30,649 nucleotides of DNA from ZC4RG30 sp964456255 (GCA_964456255.1 CAYWDZ010000007.1:1-30649), one strand, 5' to 3'; shown: positions 1-8,163, counted from the first letter of the stretch. Made by a program: numbers and translations. Notes: generated by a model from the letters alone, not told the origin.

Positions 1-1
1 G

Positions 2-1024
2 CACTACATCGCCTGCGCATTCCCGTCGGCCTGCGGCAAGACCAACCTGGCCATGCTGATTCCGCCGGACTCGATGCCGGGCTGGAAGGTATTCACGGTC
101 GGTGACGACATCTGCTGGATGCAGCCCGGGCCGGATGGACGGCTGTGGGCCATCAATCCCGAGTCGGGATACTTCGGAGTGGCGCCGGGCACGAGCCCCA
201 AGACCAACCGGAACGCCTACGAGACCATCCGCAAGGACACGCTGTTCACGAATGTCGCGCTGACAGCGAACAACGAGCCGTGGTGGGAAGGCATGGGCAA
301 GGGCGAACCGGCCATCGACTGGCAGGGCCGTCCGTATGACGCGAAGAATGGCCCCGCTGCACATCCGAACTCGCGCTTCACCGTGAGCGCGAAGTACAAC
401 CCGAGCTACACGAAGGAAGCCGAGAACCCGAAAGGTGTGCCGATTTCGGCCATCGTCTTCGGCGGGCGGCGTCGCGAGACCGCGCCGCTGATCTACCAGG
501 CACGCAGCTGGGCCCATGGTGTGCTGATCGGCGCGGGCGTGGCCTCGGAGACGACCGCTGCGGCCACCGGCGCAGTGGGCGTCGTGCGCCGTGACTCGAT
601 GGCGATGAAGCCGTTCTGCGGCTACAACTTCGGTGACTACTTCCAGCATTGGCTGAACATCGGCGCGAAGCTCAAGAACGCGCCGCAGATCTTCCACGTC
701 AACTGGTTCCGCCAGGGCGCGGATGGCAAGTTCCAGTGGCCGGGCTTCGGCGACAACCTGCGTCCGATTGCATGGGCCCTGGAGCGCGTGGCCGGCAGGG
801 CCGCGGCTCAGGACACGGCCATCGGCTATCTGCCGCGCCCCGAGGACCTGAACACCAACGGCCTCGACATCAAGCCCGATGTCCTGAAGGACATCCTCTC
901 GGTGAAGCCGGATGTGTGGAAGAAGGAAGTGGCTGGCATCCGCGAGTACCTGGGCGAGTACGGCAGCCGCACCCCCAAGGCGCTTTACGAGCAGCTCGAC
1001 GAAGTGGAGAAGCGCCTGAACTGA
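2..1024 (+). CDS. pckG: Phosphoenolpyruvate carboxykinase (GTP), C-terminal part
   Basis: Converts oxaloacetate plus GTP to phosphoenolpyruvate, CO2 and GDP, the entry step of gluconeogenesis, in the cytoplasm. The frame is open from base 2 and the gene begins before the window, so about 340 C-terminal residues of a roughly 600-residue enzyme are seen. It opens on the GTP-PEPCK P-loop (AFPSACGKTN). Downstream are FGGRRRETAPL and the guanine-pocket region NWFRQGADGKFQWPGFGDN, whose aromatic residues stack on the base in the GTP family; the ATP-dependent family has a different P-loop context. The stop is three bases from the stop of the convergent cyclase gene, leaving no room for a separate terminator. 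No truncation or frameshift is visible in the part present. Confidence 0.96.
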   Translation, partial: HYIACAFPSACGKTNLAMLIPPDSMPGWKVFTVGDDICWMQPGPDGRLWAINPESGYFGVAPGTSPKTNRNAYETIRKDTLFTNVALTANNEPWWEGMGKGEPAIDWQGRPYDAKNGPAAHPNSRFTVSAKYNPSYTKEAENPKGVPISAIVFGGRRRETAPLIYQARSWAHGVLIGAGVASETTAAATGAVGVVRRDSMAMKPFCGYNFGDYFQHWLNIGAKLKNAPQIFHVNWFRQGADGKFQWPGFGDNLRPIAWALERVAGRAAAQDTAIGYLPRPEDLNTNGLDIKPDVLKDILSVKPDVWKKEVAGIREYLGEYGSRTPKALYEQLDEVEKRLN

Positions 1025-1027
1025 AGT

Positions 1028-1933
1028 TCAGGCGTCTTCGCAGACGAAGCGGATCGTCTGCGGCGAATCCGCTTCCGGCACCTTGCCCAGGCCCAGCAGG
1101 CCCACGCCTTTCAGCTGCATGCTGTCGCGGCGCACGAACGACTCTTCCCCGTCGAGCGAATTGACGAAGGTGCCGTTGGTGCTCTGGTCGATGAGCAGGA
1201 ACTTGCCGCGCGAGAGTTCGATGCGCGCATGAATGCGCGAGATCAGGTTGCCCCGCACGATCACGTCGTTCTCGTCGGCACGACCAATGGCGATCTGCGG
1301 CCGGCTCTCGTCGATCACCACTTCACGATCAGGCAGCACCAGCCGCAGTCGCTGGGCCTTGCGCTCCGCGGAACCACCCATCTCCAGCGACGGCAGCATG
1401 CTGGTCACATCCTCGGTCTGCCAGATCACCTCGAACAGCGTGATCTCGTTGCCCTGCCCCTTGAGCGTCGCGATGTCGATCTGCCGCACGGCCGCGCGCC
1501 ACTCCGGCGAGAGCTGGGCCACCGTGGCGGCAGTGGTCATGATCTGGCCGGACTTGGCCTGACTGGTCATGCGATTGGCGGTATGCACGGTGGCCCCGAA
1601 CACATCCCGGCTCTCCAGGACCACCGGCCCGAAATGGCAGCCGATGCGCACGGACACCGGCTGACCCTCGACCTGCAACGTGGGGTGGGTGCTGATGCTG
1701 CGCTGGATCTGGGCGGCGGCATTCAGGGCATCATCGGCCGTGGGAAAGGTGGCCATCACCTCGTCACCCATGGTCTTGATGACGGTGCCCTGGTTCTGCT
1801 CGGTGGCAGCCTGCATCAGGTCGATGCAGACGGTGATGACTTCGCGAGCCCCCTGGTCGCCCAACGCCTCGTAGATGCGGGTCGACCCGACGACGTCGGA
1901 AAACAGCACCGCCAGCTCGATATCCGTTCCCAT
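1028..1933 (-). CDS. Class III adenylate/guanylate cyclase with C-terminal FHA domain
   Basis: Predicted to make a cyclic nucleotide, with a phosphothreonine-reading FHA domain attached. 301 residues, no signal peptide or membrane segment. Cyclase domain about 5-175: metal aspartate D13 in FSDVVGST, the substrate-specifying lysine K53 and second metal aspartate D57 in IKTMGDE, D110 in RDVFG, and R121. The position normally held by the transition-state asparagine, four residues before R121, is His117. K53 and D110 fit ATP better than GTP. FHA domain about 210-290: IGRADEN, SRIHA and NGTFVN are the phosphopeptide-binding motifs. The ATG at 1933 has no clear Shine-Dalgarno sequence, but the cyclase fold starts at once so a much later start is unlikely. 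A CRP-type palindrome lies 15 bases upstream. Activity with His117 is uncertain. Confidence 0.9.
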   Translation of the reverse strand: MGTDIELAVLFSDVVGSTRIYEALGDQGAREVITVCIDLMQAATEQNQGTVIKTMGDEVMATFPTADDALNAAAQIQRSISTHPTLQVEGQPVSVRIGCHFGPVVLESRDVFGATVHTANRMTSQAKSGQIMTTAATVAQLSPEWRAAVRQIDIATLKGQGNEITLFEVIWQTEDVTSMLPSLEMGGSAERKAQRLRLVLPDREVVIDESRPQIAIGRADENDVIVRGNLISRIHARIELSRGKFLLIDQSTNGTFVNSLDGEESFVRRDSMQLKGVGLLGLGKVPEADSPQTIRFVCEDA

Positions 1934-1947
1934 GCAGCCCGGAAAAA

Positions 1948-1963
1948 TGTGAACCAGTTCACA
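1948..1963. promoter_or_regulatory. Perfect CRP-type palindrome upstream of the cyclase gene
   Basis: TGTGA-N6-TCACA, a perfect two-fold repeat (TGTGAACCAGTTCACA) preceded by AAA as in the extended E. coli CRP consensus. It lies in the 61-base gap between dusA and the cyclase gene, 15 bases before the cyclase ATG. That position would overlap the core promoter or transcript start of the cyclase gene, which suggests repression (negative feedback), though activation cannot be excluded. It is the only copy of the motif I noticed in the gaps examined. Confidence 0.6.
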
Positions 1964-1994
1964 CTCTGAGGCATGGGATTAAGGAAAACAAGTT

Positions 1995-3059
1995 TCAGCC
2001 TGCCGCTGCAACCAGGTCCTTGGCGCGACGGAAAACTTCTGCAGTGTCAAGACCATGGGGGCCATGTCCAGAAAGCACCTGACGTAGCTCGCGGGCGCCG
2101 GGACGCCCTGCCAGCAGCCCGAGCATGTGCCGCGTAATGGCCGTCAGCGGTGTGCCCTGACGGGTCTCCCGCAGCGCATATTCGTGCATCGATTCCACCA
2201 CCTCGACCAGAGCTGTCGATGCCTCCGCATACAGCGCCGCGTTCAGTTCGCCGAGCAACTGCGGACGATGGTAGGCCTCGCGGCCAATCATCACGCCATC
2301 GAAACACTGCAGGGCCTCCAGCACCTGGGCGCATGTGCGAAACCCGCCGTTCACCACCATGGGCACGGCAGGATGGGCAACATGCAGCGCCGCCACCGTC
2401 TCGATGCGCAGCGGCGGAACCGTGCGGTTTTCATGCGGTGACAGCCCGCCCAGCACCGCCTTGCGCGCATGGACGATCAACCGGTCCGCGCCAGCGCCCA
2501 CGACGGCGCGCGTGAAGGTCTCCAGTTGTTCGACGTCGGCAGCGTCGAAACCCAGTGCCGCATCCTTCGCGCTGCGCTCGCCGCGCGCATCACGATCCAC
2601 CACGCCGACGCGATACTTCACCGTGACGGGAACACGCACGGCCTGCTTCATCGCCGCCACGCATTCGGCCACCAGCCGCGGCTCCAGCATCAGGCAGGCA
2701 CCGAATGCGCCGGCGGCAACGCGGTCGCTCGGACAACCGCAGTTCAGATTCACTTCGACGTAGCCGGCATCCGCCGCAATGCGCGCCGCCGCCGCCAGGC
2801 TCGCCGGTTCCGACCCGCCCAGCTGGATGGCCAGGGGATGCTCCTCGGGCGAATGGTGCAGCAGGCGCGCCGCATCGCCACGCAGGATGGCCTGCGCATT
2901 GATCATCTCCGTGTACAGCAGCGTATGCGGTGAGAACTGACGCAGGAAGAAGCGGCAGTGACGGGTGGTCCAGTCCATCATCGGCGCGACGGACACGCGG
3001 CAATCGATCGGATCACCGCGTTTGCCGACGGCACCGCCTGGTCTTCCAGCGTCTTTCAC
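1995..3059 (-). CDS. dusA: tRNA-dihydrouridine(20/20a) synthase DusA
   Basis: Flavin enzyme that reduces uridine 20 and 20a in the tRNA D-loop using NADPH. 354 residues. Signature pieces in order: SVAPMMDWTTRHCR near the start (FMN site), YTEMI, QLGGSEP, NLNCGCPSDRV with the catalytic cysteine, VTVKYRVGV, IVHARKA, the DusA-typical GLSPHENRTVPPLR, then NGG and DGVMIGREAYHRP. Compared with E. coli DusA as I remember it, the stretch after VKYRVGV carries roughly 20 extra residues. The start is a GTG at 3059; an ATG 19 bases upstream is in another frame, and the next in-frame ATG would delete part of the FMN site. Transcribed in the same direction as the cyclase gene, 61 bases upstream of it. Confidence 0.95.
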   Translation of the reverse strand: MKDAGRPGGAVGKRGDPIDCRVSVAPMMDWTTRHCRFFLRQFSPHTLLYTEMINAQAILRGDAARLLHHSPEEHPLAIQLGGSEPASLAAAARIAADAGYVEVNLNCGCPSDRVAAGAFGACLMLEPRLVAECVAAMKQAVRVPVTVKYRVGVVDRDARGERSAKDAALGFDAADVEQLETFTRAVVGAGADRLIVHARKAVLGGLSPHENRTVPPLRIETVAALHVAHPAVPMVVNGGFRTCAQVLEALQCFDGVMIGREAYHRPQLLGELNAALYAEASTALVEVVESMHEYALRETRQGTPLTAITRHMLGLLAGRPGARELRQVLSGHGPHGLDTAEVFRRAKDLVAAAG

Positions 3060-3198
3060 TGTGGTTGCTTCTGCGCCATGGTTGCGGATGCCGGAAAGTC
3101 TACGGGTTGCCGAACGGGCGCGCCCACCGGGACCGCTGCCGGGCGCAGGACTTTGCGGCTAAACTTGCGCCCCTCTCTAACTTCCTGGAGCTTCCCCG

Positions 3199-3564
3199 AT
3201 GATCGGCTATGTCACCCTCGGTACCAACGACCTGCCGCGCGCCATCAGGTTCTATGCAGAACTGCTGTCCCTGCTGAATGCCACGGTTGCCTACGAGACG
3301 GACCGAGCCAGGGCGTGGACGACCGGTCAGGGCAGCCTGAGCATCTGCAAGCCATTCGATGGCAAGCCCGCCACGGTCGGCAACGGCACCATGGTCGCGC
3401 TGGCTGTCGACAGCAACGCCATGGTGGATGCGATTTACAGGAAGGCGCTCGAGCTCGGTGGCACGGATGAAGGCCCTCCGGGCGAAAGATTCCCCGGCTA
3501 CTACGCCGCGTATTTCCGCGACCTGGATGGCAACAAGCTCAACGCGTTCCACGCGAAGCACTAG
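3199..3564 (+). CDS. VOC-family (glyoxalase-like) protein
   Basis: A 121-residue single-module vicinal-oxygen-chelate protein. It opens with the typical GYVTLGTNDLPRAIRFYAELL beta-alpha unit and ends with YYAAYFRDLDGNKLNAFH, where Asp-Leu-Asp-Gly-Asn and the following acidic/His positions are where VOC enzymes place their metal ligands. These proteins usually dimerise and act in detoxification, dioxygenase or resistance reactions; the substrate cannot be read from the sequence. GGAG about ten bases before the ATG supports the start. Divergent from dusA across a 139-base gap, in which TAAACT near 3161 is a weak -10 candidate. Family assignment is secure; function is unknown. Confidence 0.88.
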   Translation: MIGYVTLGTNDLPRAIRFYAELLSLLNATVAYETDRARAWTTGQGSLSICKPFDGKPATVGNGTMVALAVDSNAMVDAIYRKALELGGTDEGPPGERFPGYYAAYFRDLDGNKLNAFHAKH

Positions 3565-3648
3565 CCGGCCCGGGCAACGGATTGCCACCGGACGATTCGC
3601 CGGCGCATGATCCCGCGCCACCAGCAAGCAAACGAAAGGGGGTATCCG

Positions 3649-4203
3649 ATGTCGCGTTCAATTCGCCTGGCTCTGGTTGCTGCCGCAGCCGCCCTGGCGG
3701 CGGTGCCCATGCTGGCGCCGTCCGCCACACCGTCTTCCTCCGCGGCCGCGCCCGCGCGCACTGCCAACGGCCTCTACGTCGGCACGCCCGAAGACCGCGC
3801 CATGATCGAGAAGCTGATGTGGTCGTACGACCGCATGCTCGACACCTACGATGTGGAAGGCTACGCGAAGCTGTTCACCGAGGATGGCGCCTTCGGCCAG
3901 ACCAAGGGACATGAAGCGCTGAAGAAGATGCTGGCGGACATCGCCAAGGGCCACGAGGAGCGGCGCGCGAAGGGCGAGAAGATCACCATGCGCCACTTCA
4001 CGATGAACCAGTATCTGGAATTCACCGGCCCGACGACCGCGCGCTACCACTACTACCACCAGACCATCTTCGGCACGGGCGCCGCCACTTCCGCGGATCC
4101 GGCACGCATCGCGGCAGCCGGCAATGGCGTGGATGACCTGGTGAAGGTCAACGGCCAGTGGTACATCAAGTACCGCAACGTCTCGGCGCCGGAAGACAAG
4201 TAG
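3649..4203 (+). CDS. Exported SnoaL-like (NTF2-fold) protein
   Basis: 184 residues. An Ala-rich signal peptide (about 1-33, MSRSIRLALVAAAAALAA) is followed by an NTF2-fold domain: DRAMIEKLMWSYDRMLDTYD, YAKLFTEDGAF, GHEALKKML, then RHFTMNQYLEF and a C-terminal strand ending in GQWYIKYRNV. This is the layout of SnoaL-like proteins annotated as nuclear transport factor 2 family; members range from polyketide cyclases to non-catalytic binding proteins. An in-frame ATG at 3607 was rejected because AAAGGGGG sits six bases before the ATG at 3649 and the signal peptide starts there. The gene runs towards the convergent DUF6152 gene, with 25 bases between stops. A periplasmic role is inferred; the ligand is unknown. 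Confidence 0.85.
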   Translation: MSRSIRLALVAAAAALAAVPMLAPSATPSSSAAAPARTANGLYVGTPEDRAMIEKLMWSYDRMLDTYDVEGYAKLFTEDGAFGQTKGHEALKKMLADIAKGHEERRAKGEKITMRHFTMNQYLEFTGPTTARYHYYHQTIFGTGAATSADPARIAAAGNGVDDLVKVNGQWYIKYRNVSAPEDK

Positions 4204-4228
4204 GGCAGCGCTTCTCCGAAACAGCGGG

Positions 4229-4651
4229 CTACTGCGCCGGTGGCGGCGCGCCCGGACCGGGGCCGGGGCCGGGAGGAGGACCGGCCGGTCCGCCGCCGAT
4301 GGGCGCACCATTCACCGTGCCGCGCATGAAGCTGCCTCCTGGGCTGCCATCCTTGAGCGGATGCATGGTGAGCACCACGTGGTCACCGGGTTTGAGCGTG
4401 TCCTTCGTCCAGCCCTGGCGCCGCAATGCATTCGGGCTGCCACCCTCCACGCTGTACTCAACCACTTTGCCATCCGCGGACTGCACGTTCACCTGGATCC
4501 AGATGTGCGGGTTGGTCCACTGGAATTCCTTCACGATGCCGTCGAGCACCTGGTCCTTCTCGTTGTCGAACATCGAGAAGGAGTGGTGCGCGTGGGCGCT
4601 GATCGCGAGCAGCGCCAGCAGTGCCGCCGACGTGATGGACGTGCGTTTCAC
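4229..4651 (-). CDS. Exported DUF6152-type protein
   Basis: About 140 residues with a signal peptide ending near AISAHAHH. The mature part starts with HHSFSMFDNEKDQVLDG and continues VKEFQWTNPHIWIQV, GSPNALRRQGWT and LKPGDHVVLTMHPLKDG, the conserved core I associate with DUF6152, a small periplasmic beta-domain of unknown function. The C-terminus is a low-complexity Pro/Gly tail (GPPPGPGPGPG) encoded by a GC-only repeat. I take the GTG at 4651 as start because AGGGA lies seven bases upstream; an ATG at 4666 is the alternative and would add five residues. Divergent from the secreted protein gene at 4774. A second DUF6152 gene is at 20975-21391. Confidence 0.82.
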   Translation of the reverse strand: MKRTSITSAALLALLAISAHAHHSFSMFDNEKDQVLDGIVKEFQWTNPHIWIQVNVQSADGKVVEYSVEGGSPNALRRQGWTKDTLKPGDHVVLTMHPLKDGSPGGSFMRGTVNGAPIGGGPAGPPPGPGPGPGAPPPAQ

Positions 4652-4731
4652 AAGCCTTTCCCTCATTCCTCGTGCAGCGAATGGACACACCTTTCCCCAT
4701 CGACTAACTTCCCGTCAACTGCCAACGCCAG

Positions 4732-4751
4732 ATCCGCAGTCCAGCGCGGAT
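4732..4751. promoter_or_regulatory. Inverted repeat upstream of the 4774 gene
   Basis: ATCCGC, eight-base spacer, GCGGAT. It lies 22 bases before the start at 4774 in the divergent gap between the DUF6152 gene and the secreted-protein operon. It could be an operator or a hairpin in the 5' leader; short arms of this kind arise easily in GC-rich DNA, so support is weak. Confidence 0.25.
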
Positions 4752-4773
4752 GAGACTTGTTCAGGGGGAGCGC

Positions 4774-5553
4774 ATGCGAGCACCATCGTCCATCCATATT
4801 GGCGCCGGAGCCCTCTGCCTGCTGTTCATCGTGCAGGTCACGCCCGCGGCGGCACCCGGACCGCAGCGCCAGCAGCCGGTGCACACCGGCGAAGGCCTGC
4901 GCGACATCCGCGTGCCCGACAGCGTCCCGAACATCTCCGGTGTCTGGAACACGCCGGGCTACCAGCGCCGCACCAGCCCCGCGGACCGCTCCGAAACGCC
5001 ATGGCTGCCCTGGACCAGGGCGGAGTTCGACCGCCGCGCGGAAGCGGAGAAGAACGGCAAGCCGCTGTTCGACCCCACCGCTGCCTGCCTGCCCAGTGGC
5101 ATACCGCGGCTGATCATCGCGCCCTATCCGATCGAGATCATCCAGACGCCGGACATGACGGTGATCCTGCACGAGACGCACCACCTGTATCGCATCATCT
5201 ACATGAACGCGCAGCACCCCGCGAAGGTGGAACCCACCTACATGGGGCACTCGGTGGGCCACTGGGAAGGCGACACGCTGGTGGTCGACACCGTCGGTCT
5301 CACGACGATGACGCAGATCGATGAAGCCGGCACGCAGCACTCGGATGCGCTGCACGTGGTGGAGCGTATCCGCAAGATCAACGCCAGCACGCTGGAAGAC
5401 GTCTTCACCATCGACGATCCCAAGGCATTCTCGAAGCCCTGGGATGCACGCCGCACCTTCAACTACCGGCCGGACATCTCGCTGTTCGAATACGTCTGCG
5501 AGGAGAACAACCGCAATGCGCCTGATGCCTCGGGCGAGCTGAGGCGCCTGTGA
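4774..5553 (+). CDS. Secreted protein of an uncharacterised family (paralogue 1)
   Basis: 259 residues with a signal peptide (about 1-28). I cannot name a function. Visible features: NISGVWNTPGYQRR, CLPSGIPR, PYPIEIIQTPDMTVILHE, PTYMGHSVGHWEGDTLVV, an ER.R motif and TIDDPKAFSKPW. The same order of motifs occurs in the next gene and at 20247-20978, so the window holds three paralogues. The GxWEGDTLVV core alternates hydrophobic and polar residues and looks like beta structure. GGGGG five bases before the ATG at 4774 decides the start over an ATG at 4750. Its stop overlaps the start of the next gene by four bases (GTGA), so the two are translationally coupled. Proteins of this look, with DUF6152 neighbours, recur in Steroidobacter-like genomes as far as I recall. 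Confidence 0.8.
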   Translation: MRAPSSIHIGAGALCLLFIVQVTPAAAPGPQRQQPVHTGEGLRDIRVPDSVPNISGVWNTPGYQRRTSPADRSETPWLPWTRAEFDRRAEAEKNGKPLFDPTAACLPSGIPRLIIAPYPIEIIQTPDMTVILHETHHLYRIIYMNAQHPAKVEPTYMGHSVGHWEGDTLVVDTVGLTTMTQIDEAGTQHSDALHVVERIRKINASTLEDVFTIDDPKAFSKPWDARRTFNYRPDISLFEYVCEENNRNAPDASGELRRL

Positions 5554-6278
5554 GCGCGCGGGCCATGGGGAAGCTGCGGCCGCTGGTCTTCGCCGCACTC
5601 GCCACGCTGGCGGGCATCGCGTCCGCGGCCGATGCCGTGCCGCAGCTCTCGGGCACCTGGAAGCCGGCGCGCAGCTTCGATGCCGGCATACGCACCAGTG
5701 ACGGCAAGGCGCCGCCGCTGACTGCGCAGGGTCGCGCCACCCAGGAGGCGCGCGCCGCCGCGCTGAAGAAGGGCAAGGACGAGGACCCGGTCACGCGCTG
5801 CCTGCGACCTGGCACACCGCGCATCCTGTTCCAGGGCACGCCCTTCCTGCTGTTGCAGACGCCGCACAAGGTGACCTTCGTGCACCAGTTCCAGCACGTG
5901 CTGCGCCATGTGCCGCTGGGCGAGCCACTGGCACCGGCCGAGGAACTCGAGCCCACCTGGGGTGGAATGGCCGCTGGTCGATTCGAGGGCGACACGCTAG
6001 TGGTGGAGACCACCAGCTTCCACGAGGTGCTGTGGATGGACCGCACCGGCCTGCCGCAGTCCGCCAATGCGCGCATCACCGAGCGGGTGCGGCTGGTCGA
6101 TCGCAACACGCTCGAGGACGTGGTGACCGTCGATGATCCGGTGAACTACACGCAGCCCTGGAGCACGACGCTGCGCTTCCAGCGCGCCGACGGCACGCAG
6201 ATGAAGGAAGACATCTGCGCGGAAAAGCTGCTGGACCCGGCCTTGAAGAAGAGCATCGCCGAGCGCAAGTGGCCTTGA
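5550..6278 (+). CDS. Secreted protein of an uncharacterised family (paralogue 2)
   Basis: 242 residues starting at a GTG that overlaps the preceding stop (GTGA). Signal peptide about 1-27 (KLRPLVFAALATLAGIASA). It shares the motif order of the upstream gene: QLSGTWKPA, CLRPGTPRI, FLLLQTPHKVTFVHQ, AAGRFEGDTLVVET, ITERVRL, TLEDVVTVDDPVNYTQPW. Sequence identity between the two is modest outside these motifs, so the duplication is old rather than recent. The gene converges with the TRAP permease gene, 43 bases between stops; the gap contains a short GCCGC/GCGGC stem without a T-run. Likely periplasmic; a ligand-binding or accessory role is a guess. Confidence 0.8.
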   Translation: MSARAMGKLRPLVFAALATLAGIASAADAVPQLSGTWKPARSFDAGIRTSDGKAPPLTAQGRATQEARAAALKKGKDEDPVTRCLRPGTPRILFQGTPFLLLQTPHKVTFVHQFQHVLRHVPLGEPLAPAEELEPTWGGMAAGRFEGDTLVVETTSFHEVLWMDRTGLPQSANARITERVRLVDRNTLEDVVTVDDPVNYTQPWSTTLRFQRADGTQMKEDICAEKLLDPALKKSIAERKWP

Positions 6279-6321
6279 GGGCGCCGCCAGGGGTGCGGCA
6301 CAGACAGACAGCAGATATCGC

Positions 6322-8163
6322 TCATTCCAGCAGGGCCGGCAGAGCGGTGCTGAGCCAGGGCACGTAGGTCACCAGCAGCACGCCCGCCACCAGCACCGGC
6401 CAGATGGGCAGCACATCCCGGCACACCTGCAGCACCGGCTTGTCGAAGCGCGCCGAGGCATAGAACAGGTTCACGCCTACCAGCGGTGTCAGGTAGCCCA
6501 GTTCGAGATTCGCCAGGAAGATGACGCCCAGATGCAGCGGGTCGATGCCAAATGCCGTGCCGATGGGCAGCAGCAATGGTGGCAGCACCACGATGGCGGC
6601 CCAGATCTCCATCACGCAGCCGGCGACCAGCAACAGGACATTCAGCAGCAGCAGGAACAGCCACTTCGAATCGATGGCCTGCACCGCCCAATCGGCGACG
6701 CGATCCGGCCACTGCCCGTCAACGAAGAAGTTCGTGAGTGCGAGTGCAACGCCGAGGATGAGCAACACCCCGCCGACCAGCGCACCACACTCGGCCATGA
6801 CGGCAACCAGCCGCGAGAACCGCCGGATGCCGCGATGTATGCAGCACTCGACCACGAGTGCATAGAGCGCAGTCAGTGCGGCGGCTTCGACCGGCGTCGC
6901 GAACCCGCCGAACAGGGCCAGGAACACCACGAGGGGGAGCGCGAGTTCCCACTTGGCAACTCGTATTGACTGCCACGCGCGACGCCGGTCGAAAGGCTTG
7001 AGGTCCACGGCTGCGCGCGAGTCGCGCCGCGCGCCCCAGATGGCCACCAGCGCGATCATCAACAGCGCCGGCAACGCGGCGCCCGCGAACATGCGGCCGA
7101 TGGGAATCTGCGCCACGATCGCGTACAGGATCAGCGGCAGGCAGGGCGCGAGCAACGTGCCCAGCGAACCCGAAACGGTCACCAGGCCCACCGCATCGCC
7201 TTCGCGGTAGCGCGCCTTGACCAGCAGTGGCAACAACACGCCGCCGAGGGCCAGGATCGTCACACCGGAACCTCCCGTCAGCGCGGTGAAGAACGCTCCG
7301 ACCACCACGCTGGCAATCGCTACGCCACCGCGAAAGTGCCCGAACAGGGCCTGGAACAGTTCCGTCAGCCGCGCCGGCGCATCGCCCGATGCCAGCGCGA
7401 AGCCCGCCAGCGTGAACAGCGGTATCGCCGGCAATGACGGGTTGATCACCATGCGGTAGTGATCCAGCGCCACCGCTGCGATGGGGATGTCGGCATGCCA
7501 GAACAGCAACAGCCCCGCCCCACCGAGCACCGCGAAGATCGGGGCACCGCACACCGCAACGATGGCGAGCGAGCCTCCGGCCAGCCAGACCAGGATGTCA
7601 TCGCGGCCCGCGATCAACGCCAGCACACCCAGCGTGCCCAGCAACTTGGCCGCGGCGGCAAGCATCACCACCCGCCGCGGCGCACGCCACAGCAGTCGCA
7701 ACGCGATGCCCGCAAAGCCCAGCGGCATCAGCGCCTGCGCCACCCATAGCGGAATCCCGAAGGCCAGCACGCCGCCGGCCGCGCGCTCGCTGTAGACGAA
7801 AATCGCGCTGGCAACAGCCAGCACGCCACTGATCACGGCCGCACCGAAATTGCCGGCTCCCTTGCAGATTCGCTGCAGGGCCGGGCTGCCGAACGACGCG
7901 AACTCGAACAGCGTGAGCAGCCTGCCTTCGCGCGCCGCCAGCATGGCGCCGAGCATGCACACCCACAACACCAGGTGCCGCGAGATCGCCGCACTGCCGG
8001 GAATGCCCGTGTGGAACGCCTTGCGCAGCAGCGCCTCACCCAGTGGCACGAGGACCAGCAGCGCCAGGGCTGCGGCGACCAGCGCATTCTCGCCCCGTAG
8101 CCACCAGCCCTGGTGTGGCACGGCCAGGGCCTGCGAATCACCAGACAGCACGTCGGTGGTCAA
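6322..8163 (-). CDS. TRAP transporter permease, fused DctQ-DctM
   Basis: Inner-membrane part of a sodium-driven TRAP importer. 613 residues: the first 170 or so form the small DctQ-like four-helix module (RHLVLWVCMLGAMLAAREGR is typical), followed by a linker helix and the large DctM module of about twelve helices. DctM hallmarks are SLPAIPLFTLAGFALASGD, a glycine/serine-rich reentrant loop FTALTGGSGVTILALGG, and SGSLGTLLAPCLPLILYAIV. The start is a TTG that overlaps the stop of the solute-binding protein gene (TTGA), implying coupled translation of the two. Last gene of the minus-strand cluster. Fusion of Q and M domains is well known in the family. Substrate not predictable. Confidence 0.93.
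   Translation of the reverse strand: MTTDVLSGDSQALAVPHQGWWLRGENALVAAALALLVLVPLGEALLRKAFHTGIPGSAAISRHLVLWVCMLGAMLAAREGRLLTLFEFASFGSPALQRICKGAGNFGAAVISGVLAVASAIFVYSERAAGGVLAFGIPLWVAQALMPLGFAGIALRLLWRAPRRVVMLAAAAKLLGTLGVLALIAGRDDILVWLAGGSLAIVAVCGAPIFAVLGGAGLLLFWHADIPIAAVALDHYRMVINPSLPAIPLFTLAGFALASGDAPARLTELFQALFGHFRGGVAIASVVVGAFFTALTGGSGVTILALGGVLLPLLVKARYREGDAVGLVTVSGSLGTLLAPCLPLILYAIVAQIPIGRMFAGAALPALLMIALVAIWGARRDSRAAVDLKPFDRRRAWQSIRVAKWELALPLVVFLALFGGFATPVEAAALTALYALVVECCIHRGIRRFSRLVAVMAECGALVGGVLLILGVALALTNFFVDGQWPDRVADWAVQAIDSKWLFLLLLNVLLLVAGCVMEIWAAIVVLPPLLLPIGTAFGIDPLHLGVIFLANLELGYLTPLVGVNLFYASARFDKPVLQVCRDVLPIWPVLVAGVLLVTYVPWLSTALPALLE

Noticed and set aside
3573..3586. GGCAA-CGGA-TTGCC hairpin after the VOC gene
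   Set aside because: A five-pair stem without a T-run; too weak to call a terminator in GC-rich DNA.
4664..4725. TTGACG on the minus strand as -35 for the DUF6152 gene
   Set aside because: No acceptable -10 element lies 16-18 bases downstream.
6283..6301. GCCGC/GCGGC stem between convergent genes at 6279-6321
   Set aside because: Five pairs and no T-run; such stems are expected by chance at this base composition.
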